A DNA stretch of 7,605 nt from Clostridia bacterium (GTDB lineage Bacteria > Bacillota > Clostridia > Oscillospirales > Butyricicoccaceae), in assembly GCA_017407765.1 (NCBI GenBank), contig JAFQVZ010000006.1, positions 1 through 7,605 on the forward strand, in the 5' to 3' direction. The position numbers and the translations under genes are program-made. Position 1 is the stretch's first letter. Every line of letters begins with the position of its first letter. Below the pieces are notes generated by a model. The model saw only the letters and a program-made list of their open reading frames with translations. It was not told where the DNA came from and did not search any database. Shown here piece by piece: positions 1 through 5,577 of this stretch.

Positions 1-729
1 TATCGCGCAGGCTTCCGCCTCGGCTGCCTTTCCGACACACTGGATGTGTGGGGAAGTGTCACCGAAACGGGCGAGGCTATCCCCTCGGCAGAAGAGGTTA
101 AAACGGCGGTAATGTCGTTTGAGGGCGGTTATCTTCAGGTGCCTCCCATGTATTCGGCCATCCAGAAAAACGGCGTAAGACTTTATGATCTGGCCCGCCA
201 GGGCATTGAGGTCGAGCGTGAGGGAAGATGGGTAGACATCGAAGATATCCGTCTGCTGTCCTTTGATGGTGTTCGCGGCGAGTTCGAAGTAACCTGCTCA
301 AAAGGCACCTTTGTCCGTTCGCTGTGCCACGACATCGGCCAGAAGCTGGGTTGCGGAGCCGTTATGGACAGCCTTGTAAGGCTCAGCTCGGGTGATTTTG
401 ACCTCAGCATGGGCGTTGGCTTTGACGAGCTGACAAAGCTCGCGGAAGAGGGCAGAGTAGAAGAGATAATCAGGCCTATGGAGGATATTTTCTCCTTCCT
501 TCCGGCCATCACACTTACAGAAGAGGGCCTTAAGCGCACCCTCAACGGCGCTTATGTTGGCAAGTCGATGATCACAAAGGGAAAGATCCCCAATGAGGAC
601 GGCGTGTTGTGTGCCCTCTATGCGCCCGACGGCAGCCTTGCCGTTCTGGCAAAAAGCGGCAGGCTCAGTGTTTCGGGCCAGCCCGCGCTGTTTTATGAAA
701 AAACCTTTTATACCGGTGAGCGTCAATGA
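1..729 (+). CDS. truB: tRNA pseudouridine(55) synthase TruB, 5'-truncated by the window edge
   Basis: TruB converts U55 in the T-loop of tRNAs to pseudouridine in the cytoplasm. The frame is open from base 1, beginning YRAGFRLGCLSDTLD, which matches the TruB segment after the catalytic motif, so the gene starts upstream. Of the 242 residues visible, PPMYSAIQKNG (about 48-58) and CSKGTFVRSLCHDIGQ (about 99-114) are the two hallmark TruB blocks; the second ends in a typical LGCGAVMDSLVRLSSGDF stretch. The last ~60 residues would be the PUA-like RNA-binding tail. The family is usually around 300 residues, so roughly 60 are missing, including the GTLDP-type block with the catalytic aspartate, which cannot be checked here. 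The GTG at 46 is internal, not a start. The stop codon overlaps the ribF start (ATGA), showing coupling with the next gene. Confidence 0.96.
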   Translation, partial: YRAGFRLGCLSDTLDVWGSVTETGEAIPSAEEVKTAVMSFEGGYLQVPPMYSAIQKNGVRLYDLARQGIEVEREGRWVDIEDIRLLSFDGVRGEFEVTCSKGTFVRSLCHDIGQKLGCGAVMDSLVRLSSGDFDLSMGVGFDELTKLAEEGRVEEIIRPMEDIFSFLPAITLTEEGLKRTLNGAYVGKSMITKGKIPNEDGVLCALYAPDGSLAVLAKSGRLSVSGQPALFYEKTFYTGERQ

Positions 730-1607
730 TAAAAAGAGTTATTGCTCTGGGATATTTCGACGGTGTCCATCGCGGACATCAGAAGATACTTGGGGAAGCT
801 GCTGCGCAGGCAAAACGCCTTGGCGCCACAGCCGCAGTTGTCACCTTTGATAACCAGCCCAGAGCCTTTCTTAAAAAGAGGCCTCCCAATCTCATAAGCT
901 CGAAGGAGCAGAGAAGGGGATATATCCTTGAGCAGGGCATCGAAGAGGTGTATATGCTGCCCTTTGACGACAAAATGGCGGCTATGGAGCCCGAGGCTTT
1001 TGTCAGGGATATTCTGATCGGTACATATAACTGCTGCGCGGTCGTGTGCGGTGAAAACTATACCTTCGGAGTAAAGGGCAGAGGCGACAGAGAGATGATG
1101 ACAAGGCTTGGCCGGGAGCTGGGCTTTGAAGTTTATGTCTGCAGCCCTGTTTTTAACGAAGACCGGACAGTCAGCTCCACGTGGATCAGAAACCTGATCA
1201 CAGAGGGCGACATGAAAAAGGTGCATGAGCTTATGGGAAGGCCCTATGCGATCATGGGAGAGGTGGAGCACGGACGAGGCGTCGGCCGCAGGCTTGGCTT
1301 CCCCACAGGCAATATAGCGCTTGATCCCGCAAGGCTTTCGCCCAGATACGGCGTATATGCCGCATGGATGAAGATGGGCGGCGAAAGATACCGCTGTGCT
1401 CTCAACATCGGCATAAGGCCGACATTCGGCCTTGATACACCGGTAGCCGAGTTCAACATACTCGACTTCAGCGGTGATATCTACGGCACCGATATTCAGC
1501 TCGATCTTATCGAGTTTCTGAGGCCCGAGCAGACCTTTGCTTCGGCAGAGGAGCTGACGGCGCAGATCGCAAAGGACGTTCAGAGGGTAAAGGAGATCTT
1601 GAAATGA
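726..1607 (+). CDS. ribF: Bifunctional riboflavin kinase / FAD synthetase RibF
   Basis: RibF phosphorylates riboflavin to FMN and adenylylates FMN to FAD, using ATP in both steps, in the cytosol. The 293-residue product has both halves. The N-terminal nucleotidyltransferase has GYFDGVHRGH (residues 9-18), GENYTFGVKGRGD (109-121) and SSTWIRNLI (150-158). The C-terminal riboflavin kinase has GRRLGFPTGN (187-196, with the PTxN motif), ALNIGIRPTFG (225-235) and EFNILDF (242-248), whose Glu is the expected catalytic base. The product starts almost directly at the FDGVH strand, slightly short at the N-terminus compared with many RibF proteins but complete in motifs. ATG 726 overlaps the truB stop; a modest GGTGAG sits 5 bases upstream, so translation probably depends on coupling to truB. 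truB-ribF adjacency is a common bacterial arrangement. Confidence 0.97.
   Translation: MIKRVIALGYFDGVHRGHQKILGEAAAQAKRLGATAAVVTFDNQPRAFLKKRPPNLISSKEQRRGYILEQGIEEVYMLPFDDKMAAMEPEAFVRDILIGTYNCCAVVCGENYTFGVKGRGDREMMTRLGRELGFEVYVCSPVFNEDRTVSSTWIRNLITEGDMKKVHELMGRPYAIMGEVEHGRGVGRRLGFPTGNIALDPARLSPRYGVYAAWMKMGGERYRCALNIGIRPTFGLDTPVAEFNILDFSGDIYGTDIQLDLIEFLRPEQTFASAEELTAQIAKDVQRVKEILK
1589..1597 (+). promoter_or_regulatory. Ribosome binding site of the M20 peptidase gene, inside ribF
   Basis: AAAGGAGAT lies in the last codons of ribF, with six bases between its end and ATG 1604. It supports that start and indicates translational coupling within the truB-ribF-peptidase message. Confidence 0.75.
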
Positions 1608-3109
1608 CATTTCTGAAGAATCTTTACGCAACACTGGTCATTGCCCACAGCAATTTCACGGCTTCCTTCGGCAGCCTGATAAGTTTTCTGCTGTTTGCAT
1701 TCATTGCCGTTATTTTTGCCGTCGGCATAATCAGGACTATCCTTGCCGGCAGACACCTCAAGCGCAGCTCTCCCCTCAGGAGATATACTCCCGACCCCGA
1801 TCTGACCGCCCATGCCTGCGAGAGCCTCAGCGAGGCCATCAGGATCCCCACGGTCAGCGGCGATGCCGACGGCCTTGAGCGTTTCAGAGAATATCTGAAG
1901 ACAAGATATGCAGATGTTTTTGAAAAGCTTAATTTTGTTCCTTCGGGCAGCAACGGCAGCCTTCTGCTCAAGTGGAAGGGCCCTAAGAATTGTGATAAGC
2001 TGCCTATTATGTTCTGCGGACATATGGACACAGTCCCTCCCGGTGATACATGGGAGGAAGACCCCTTCTCGGGCAGGACCGATGAGGAAGGATATATCAT
2101 CGGCCGCGGCGCGATCGACTGCAAGAATGTCGTTATCGGCCTCTTTGAGGCGGTTCAGAGCCTTATGAAGGAAGGCTTCGAGCCTTCAAGAGACATTTAC
2201 TTCGCCTTTGGTCACGATGAGGAGATCGGCGGTAAGGATGGCGCGGCTATCATGGCCGAGACTCTGCATAAGCGCGGAATGCGCTTTGAGGCTATCATTG
2301 ATGAAGGCGGATATATTACCGAAGAGCATTTCGGACGCAAACGTTTCCCTGCGGCTCTTATCGGCGTGGGCGAAAAGGGCTGCAGCTATTACAGGCTGAC
2401 AGCCAGCGGAAAGGCCGGGCATTCGTCCATGCCTCCCAAGCATACCGCAGTAGGCGTTCTGGCCGAGGCCATCTGCCGCATCGAGGCGGCACAGCCCCGC
2501 GCAAGGCTGCTGGAGGTAATTGAAGAGAATGTAAAGCTGTCGGCCCCTGCGATGAGGTTCTCTCACAGGTTTGCCGTTTGCAACCTGCCCTTCTCAAAGC
2601 ATCTGCTCTACAAGCTGTTCAGCAGTGTTCCCGATATCAACCCCTATTTCCGCACAACGCTGGCCTGCACGCAGGTGTGGGGCTCGCAGGCTCCCAATAT
2701 CCTTCCCGGCAAGGCATCGTGCATGGTAAGCGCCCGAATCCTTCAGGGAGATACGCCCAAGAGCATCAAGAAGTATCTCCAGTCGCTGGTAGAAGACCTT
2801 GACATCGAGGTAGAATCGGTGCTTGAGATACCGGCTTCGGCGGTGGCGGCTACCGACAGCGTTCCTTACAGAACCATCTGTGCGGTCATCGAGGAGAAAT
2901 ATCCCGGGCTTATCTGCATCCCCGGCATTCAGTCGATCACCACCGACTCGCGACATTACGAGCCCGTGTGCGACAATATCTTCAAGTTCATGCCCTTTGT
3001 TATGACAAGCGACATTTACGACAAGATGCACAATGCGGGAGAAAAGATCCACCAGAGCTGCCTCGGCCTTGGTGTTGAGTTCTATAAGAGCCTTATAAAG
3101 TCTTTCTAA
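1604..3109 (+). CDS. Membrane-anchored M20 family metallopeptidase, PM20D1/carboxypeptidase-S type
   Basis: This is a 501-residue di-zinc M20 hydrolase; relatives cleave C-terminal or N-acyl amino acids from peptides or N-acyl amino acid conjugates. The substrate cannot be read from sequence. A hydrophobic span at about residues 24-47 is followed by a basic stretch (RHLKRSSPLRR, 50-60), then the catalytic domain. Expected metal and catalytic residues are present: H140 and D142 in FCGHMDTVPPG, D172 in GRGAIDCKN, E206/E207 in GHDEEIGG, D233 in IIDEGG and H476 in HNAGEK. GKAGHSSMPP (269-278) marks the dimerisation/lid domain. These motifs and the length fit the PM20D1/CPS1 branch better than short DapE or ArgE forms. 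The start overlaps the ribF stop by 4 bases, with AAAGGAGAT 7-15 bases upstream inside ribF. It is the last gene before a strong terminator. Family call is firm; function is open. Confidence 0.93.
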   Translation: MTFLKNLYATLVIAHSNFTASFGSLISFLLFAFIAVIFAVGIIRTILAGRHLKRSSPLRRYTPDPDLTAHACESLSEAIRIPTVSGDADGLERFREYLKTRYADVFEKLNFVPSGSNGSLLLKWKGPKNCDKLPIMFCGHMDTVPPGDTWEEDPFSGRTDEEGYIIGRGAIDCKNVVIGLFEAVQSLMKEGFEPSRDIYFAFGHDEEIGGKDGAAIMAETLHKRGMRFEAIIDEGGYITEEHFGRKRFPAALIGVGEKGCSYYRLTASGKAGHSSMPPKHTAVGVLAEAICRIEAAQPRARLLEVIEENVKLSAPAMRFSHRFAVCNLPFSKHLLYKLFSSVPDINPYFRTTLACTQVWGSQAPNILPGKASCMVSARILQGDTPKSIKKYLQSLVEDLDIEVESVLEIPASAVAATDSVPYRTICAVIEEKYPGLICIPGIQSITTDSRHYEPVCDNIFKFMPFVMTSDIYDKMHNAGEKIHQSCLGLGVEFYKSLIKSF

Positions 3110-3111
3110 GC

Positions 3112-3152
3112 ATAAAATACCCCCTGCAGCTTACCTGCAGGGGGATAATTTT
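3112..3152. terminator. Bidirectional intrinsic terminator between convergent genes
   Basis: A perfect 10-bp stem (CCCCCTGCAG at 3120-3129 and CTGCAGGGGG at 3135-3144) closes a 5-base CTTAC loop. On the plus strand it is followed by ATAATTTT; on the minus strand by TATTTTAT. It begins 10 bases after the M20 peptidase stop and is 22 bases beyond the VOC gene stop on the other strand, so one hairpin probably ends both convergent transcripts. The T-runs are interrupted and moderate in length. Confidence 0.88.
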
Positions 3153-3166
3153 GCATATATGGTGTA

Positions 3167-3532
3167 TCAGTCGGTGGTCTTCTGATACTCAAGAGTATAC
3201 CCGTTGGGATCGGAGAAGAAGAAGGAGTATACGGGGAAACGGGGATGATGCTGAGGCTCGCCCTTGAGGCCGATGACCGGCAGAGCCTTGAGCTCTTCGT
3301 ATCTTCTGTCAACATCCTCGATGGAGGGCAGGTTGAAGGAAATGCACTGGCCTGTGGCAAGGGCGCGGTCGGGCCCATAATAGACAAATGCAAGATAGCC
3401 ATAGCCGCAGTCGAACCAAACTGTGCTGCCCAGATCTTTGTAGATGGGCAGACCCAGAACACCGTTATAATAGGCGATGGTCTCCTTGATGTCCTTGCAG
3501 GGGAAGAAAATAACGAGGGATTCGGGCTTCAT
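3167..3532 (-). CDS. VOC (glyoxalase/bleomycin-resistance fold) family protein
   Basis: A 121-residue cytosolic protein with the two beta-alpha-beta-beta-beta halves of the vicinal oxygen chelate fold. The N-terminal half contains DIKETIAYYNGVLGLP (14-29), the usual helix and FYxxxLG turn; the C-terminal half contains FFFSDPNGYTLEYQ (104-117), the standard DPxGxxxE ending with E115 as a likely metal ligand. Where many glyoxalase I proteins have the first metal-binding His before the first D, this protein has a hydrophobic residue (LVIFFPCKD), so classical glyoxalase I activity is doubtful. It could be a small-molecule-binding, dioxygenase-like or antibiotic-binding member; substrate unknown. 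The start is 4 bases downstream of the HAD gene stop, and AAGGAG (minus strand, 3542-3547) lies within the HAD coding end, 9 bases from the ATG. The two are clearly one operon. Confidence 0.88.
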   Translation of the reverse strand: MKPESLVIFFPCKDIKETIAYYNGVLGLPIYKDLGSTVWFDCGYGYLAFVYYGPDRALATGQCISFNLPSIEDVDRRYEELKALPVIGLKGEPQHHPRFPVYSFFFSDPNGYTLEYQKTTD

Positions 3533-3536
3533 AATA

Positions 3537-4187
3537 TTATTCTCCTTTCAGAATGTCGTAAAGTTCGGATACTGTCGAGGCGAGCATATCGGCTCCGGCT
3601 CCGGTGAGCTCCTCGCGGCTGCCGTAGCCGAAGAGAACGCCCACAGTGGGCAGGCCGTTTGCCTTGCCGCCTTCTATATCGTGATGACGGTCTCCCACCA
3701 TGACGGCCTCGCTTTTATCGGTGATGCCGCAGGTCTCGACGGCATAGGTGACCACATCGGTCTTCAGCGAACGTGTTCCGTCCATCGTAGCGCCGCAGAT
3801 ATGGTCGAAATATTTAATAAGGTCAAAATGTTCGAGGATCTGGCGGGCATAGATCTCGGGTTTAGATGTGCAGAGCGAGATGATCTTGCCCTTTGATTTG
3901 AGTTTTTCAAGCATTTCGGGAACACCGTCGAAAACGGCGTTTTCGAATATGCCCTTTTGGGAGAAGTACACTCTGTAGTGGCCGACAGCCTCAAAGGCCT
4001 TTTCTTCATCGAAGCCATACCAGTCGTGCATGGCGATATGCAGGGGCGGGCCTATAAAGCGGGTCAGGTTATCGGGATCTTCGATGATGCCGTACTGAGC
4101 GAGGGCATAGGCCACCGATTTTGTGATACCCTCTTTGGGGTCGGTCAGCGTGCCGTCAAGATCGAAGAGGATATATTTGGGATCCAT
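3537..4187 (-). CDS. HAD-superfamily (subfamily IA) phosphatase, phosphoglycolate phosphatase / 5'-nucleotidase-like
   Basis: A 216-residue soluble hydrolase predicted to remove phosphate from a small metabolite through an aspartyl-phosphate intermediate. Motif I is FDLDGTLTD with nucleophile D9 and acid/base D11; motif II is CTSKP (T107); motif III is K142 in SLKTD; motif IV is GDRHHD (D166 and D170), binding Mg2+. Residues about 15-85 form an alpha-helical C1 cap containing the FIGPPL segment typical of Gph- and 5'-nucleotidase-like members. All catalytic positions are intact. The exact substrate (phosphoglycolate, a nucleotide, or another phosphoester) cannot be told. ATG 4187 is preceded by AAGGAG (minus strand, 4198-4203) 10 bases upstream and by a probable promoter. 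It is the first gene of a two-gene minus-strand unit with the VOC gene, flanked by plus-strand operons on both sides. Confidence 0.92.
   Translation of the reverse strand: MDPKYILFDLDGTLTDPKEGITKSVAYALAQYGIIEDPDNLTRFIGPPLHIAMHDWYGFDEEKAFEAVGHYRVYFSQKGIFENAVFDGVPEMLEKLKSKGKIISLCTSKPEIYARQILEHFDLIKYFDHICGATMDGTRSLKTDVVTYAVETCGITDKSEAVMVGDRHHDIEGGKANGLPTVGVLFGYGSREELTGAGADMLASTVSELYDILKGE
3542..3547 (-). promoter_or_regulatory. Ribosome binding site of the VOC gene inside the HAD gene
   Basis: AAGGAG on the minus strand forms part of the final Lys-Gly-Glu codons of the HAD gene and sits 9 bases before the VOC ATG, with the HAD stop in between. This points to coupled translation and confirms the VOC start. 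Confidence 0.75.
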
Positions 4188-4227
4188 AAAAAGGTGCTCC
4201 TTTCACGGGTAATAATATCTTTTTATC

Positions 4228-4254
4228 AGTATAACATGAAAGCAGCTCTGTAAA
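4228..4254 (-). promoter_or_regulatory. Probable promoter of the HAD-VOC unit
   Basis: On the minus strand, TGTTATACT gives a good extended -10 (TATACT at 4228-4233 with TGn just upstream). A TTTACA -35-like hexamer lies at 4249-4254; the 15-base spacer is short, but an extended -10 can compensate. The hexamer overlaps one of two TAAAAAG repeats (plus strand, 4251-4257 and 4262-4268). The -10 ends about 40 bases before the HAD start codon. Confidence 0.5.
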
Positions 4255-4302
4255 AAGCCCCTAAAAAGTGATATTATCTAATCAGAAAGGCGGTAAGCTA
4301 TA

Positions 4303-4788
4303 ATGAGGATACTTGGAATCGACCCCGGCTATGGCATCGTCGGCTACGGCGTTGTCGAGCACGACAGGGGGAAGAACACATATATAAGCCACGGTGCGAT
4401 AACAACTCCGGCGGGAATGCCCTTTCACCTGCGCCTTGCCGAGATATATCACGATATGGGAGTGCTTATTGAAAAATTCAAGCCCGATGCCATCGCGGTA
4501 GAGGAACTTTTTTTCAATACGAATGTCAAAACAGCAATACAGGTCGGCCATGCACGCGGAGTAATACTGCTGGCCATAGCCGAACATAATATACCCATTG
4601 CCGAATACACTCCGCTGCAGGTAAAGCAGGCGGTAGTAGGATATGGCAGAGCCGAAAAAAAGCAGGTAATGGAGATGACAAGGGTCATTTTGGGCCTTAA
4701 GGCTGTGCCGCGCCCCGATGATGCCGCCGATGCACTGGCCATTGCTATCTGTCACGGACACACGGCAAACTCGGCGCTGTCGAAATAA
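4303..4788 (+). CDS. ruvC: Holliday-junction resolvase RuvC
   Basis: RuvC is a dimeric Mg2+-dependent endonuclease that nicks Holliday junctions symmetrically during recombinational repair. The 161-residue product has the RNase H-like fold with all four catalytic acids by motif position: D7 ([12 protein letters not shown]), E67 (AVEELF), D140 and D143 ([11 protein letters not shown]). The junction-contacting Phe (F70) and the [10 protein letters not shown] and [14 protein letters not shown] blocks are typical. The length is normal for the family. AGAAAGGCGG lies 9-18 bases before ATG 4303. It follows a strand switch, so it must have its own promoter in the 115-base divergent gap; I see only a weak candidate there. 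Unlike many genomes it is not directly joined to ruvA; a 171-base gap with a new promoter follows. Confidence 0.97.
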   Translation: MRILGIDPGYGIVGYGVVEHDRGKNTYISHGAITTPAGMPFHLRLAEIYHDMGVLIEKFKPDAIAVEELFFNTNVKTAIQVGHARGVILLAIAEHNIPIAEYTPLQVKQAVVGYGRAEKKQVMEMTRVILGLKAVPRPDDAADALAIAICHGHTANSALSK

Positions 4789-4831
4789 TTGTAAATAAAG
4801 GGTAAAATGGATCAAAACAGTTCATGTTTAC

Positions 4832-4845
4832 ATAACAAGGGTTAT
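4832..4845. promoter_or_regulatory. Candidate repressor dyad (LexA-like) at the ruvA promoter
   Basis: ATAAC-AAGG-GTTAT is a perfect 5-bp dyad with a 4-base centre, placed so that its last base is the first base of the -35 hexamer. The Gram-positive LexA box is built on GAAC-N4-GTTC; this site keeps AAC-N4-GTT but has T/A instead of the outer G/C. Position and symmetry suit a repressor, and ruvAB is an SOS target in Bacillus subtilis and E. coli. Binding by LexA is only a hypothesis. Confidence 0.3.
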
Positions 4846-4873
4846 TGTTTCGGAGCGCTCACTATGGTATAAT
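4845..4873 (+). promoter_or_regulatory. Promoter of the ruvA-ruvB-glmM unit
   Basis: A consensus TATAAT -10 (4868-4873) with a TGG extension (4865-4867) is exactly 17 bases from TTGTTT (4845-4850). Predicted transcription start is near 4880, giving a leader of about 80 bases before ruvA. The spacer contains the palindrome GAGCGCTC (4853-4860). This is the best vegetative promoter in the window. Confidence 0.8.
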
Positions 4874-4907
4874 TTAATATGGTGGAATATGCTCAGAGAT
4901 AGTGAGC
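4857..4907. repeat. 9-bp perfect inverted repeat around the ruvA promoter -10, with a nested leader hairpin
   Basis: GCTCACTAT (4857-4865) is repeated in inverse as ATAGTGAGC (4899-4907), with 33 bases between. The left arm lies in the promoter spacer and the right arm just after the predicted start. A second GCTCA at 4891-4895 can pair with TGAGC at 4903-4907 (5-bp stem, 7-base loop) in the mRNA leader. It could be a two-site operator or a leader structure; neither is proven. Confidence 0.55.
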
Positions 4908-4946
4908 TTTCTGCCTTATGTAAGTTTGGATAAAAGATCATCGTTT

Positions 4947-4951
4947 GGAGG
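4947..4951 (+). promoter_or_regulatory. Ribosome binding site that fixes the ruvA start
   Basis: GGAGG sits 8 bases before ATG 4960. An in-frame TTG at 4945 overlaps this site and cannot be served by it, so 4960 is the start. Confidence 0.85.
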
Positions 4952-4959
4952 AAAAAGCG

Positions 4960-5562
4960 ATGTTTTACTATATAAAGGGCAGGGTCGCTGTAAGCGAACC
5001 CGGCCTTGCAGTTATCGATGCCGGCGGAGTGGGCTATGGCATCATGACTTCGCTCAATTCTTCGGCGCAGGCCGAGGTTGGAAAAGAGGCAACTTTCTAC
5101 ACATATCTTCACGTCAGAGAGGATATATTTGATCTGTATGGCTTTATCACCAAGGAGGAGCTCGACTGCTTTAAGATGCTTATAAACATCTCGGGCGTCG
5201 GCCCCAAGGCGGCGCTGGCTATTCTGGGTGTTACAACGCCCTCCAAGCTGGCGTTGGCTGTCATCAGCGATGATCAGAAGGCACTTTCTGCAGCGCCCGG
5301 TGTAGGCAAAAAGCTGGCACAGAGGATCATACTTGAGCTCAAGGACAAGATGAGCAAGGGACAGCTGGAAAGCGCGGCAGCCGGTGTAACTGCGGCCGAT
5401 ATGGCGGCTGTTCAGAGCGGTTCGGCAGCCGACGACGCTATCCTCGCCCTTGTAAGCCTTGGATATTCCCGCGCCGAAGCTATGGCGGCCATCAAGGGTC
5501 TCGATCTTTCGGCGATGTCGGTCGATGAGATCGTCAGAGCTGCCCTAAAAAAACTGTTTTAG
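4960..5562 (+). CDS. ruvA: Holliday-junction DNA-binding protein RuvA
   Basis: RuvA binds four-way junctions as a tetramer and loads RuvB rings for branch migration. The 200-residue product starts MFYYIKGRV, the normal RuvA N-terminus. Domain I (1-65) is an OB fold with the acidic pin pair E54-D55 in HVRED, which keeps strands apart at the crossover. Domain II has two helix-hairpin-helix motifs, ISGVGPKAALAIL (77-89) and APGVGKKLAQRII (112-124). A flexible Ala/Gly-rich linker (about 131-152) leads to domain III (155-200), with LVSLGYSRAEA, which contacts RuvB. The size is typical. It is preceded by its own promoter and a strong GGAGG site; ruvB follows after 15 bases, using an AGGAG that overlaps the ruvA stop codon. 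Confidence 0.97.
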   Translation: MFYYIKGRVAVSEPGLAVIDAGGVGYGIMTSLNSSAQAEVGKEATFYTYLHVREDIFDLYGFITKEELDCFKMLINISGVGPKAALAILGVTTPSKLALAVISDDQKALSAAPGVGKKLAQRIILELKDKMSKGQLESAAAGVTAADMAAVQSGSAADDAILALVSLGYSRAEAMAAIKGLDLSAMSVDEIVRAALKKLF

Positions 5563-5577
5563 GAGTGATAAAGCAGT

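Noticed and set aside
46..729. GTG at 46 as the start of the first gene
   Set aside because: The 15 codons before it read as conserved TruB sequence, so the frame continues upstream beyond the window.
723..1634. A 303-codon minus-strand open frame opposite ribF
   Set aside because: Same cause: it is in register with the ribF codons, with RibF fully supported on the plus strand. Not a gene.
4249..4277. A plus-strand promoter for ruvC with TATTAT at 4272-4277 and TGTAAA 17 bases upstream
   Set aside because: The -35 matches poorly, and the start would fall about 19 bases before the ATG, almost on the ribosome binding site. ruvC needs a promoter here, but I cannot place it with confidence.
4813..4829. 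AAACA-GTTCA-TGTTT dyad upstream of ruvA as an SOS box
   Set aside because: The half-sites are 5 bp with a 5-base centre and do not give AAC-N4-GTT spacing; in an AT-rich stretch this is easily chance. The dyad at 4832-4845 fits better.
4945..4959. TTG at 4945 as the ruvA start, adding MEEKA
   Set aside because: The codon overlaps the GGAGG site that serves ATG 4960, and RuvA proteins begin at the MFYYIKG-equivalent position.
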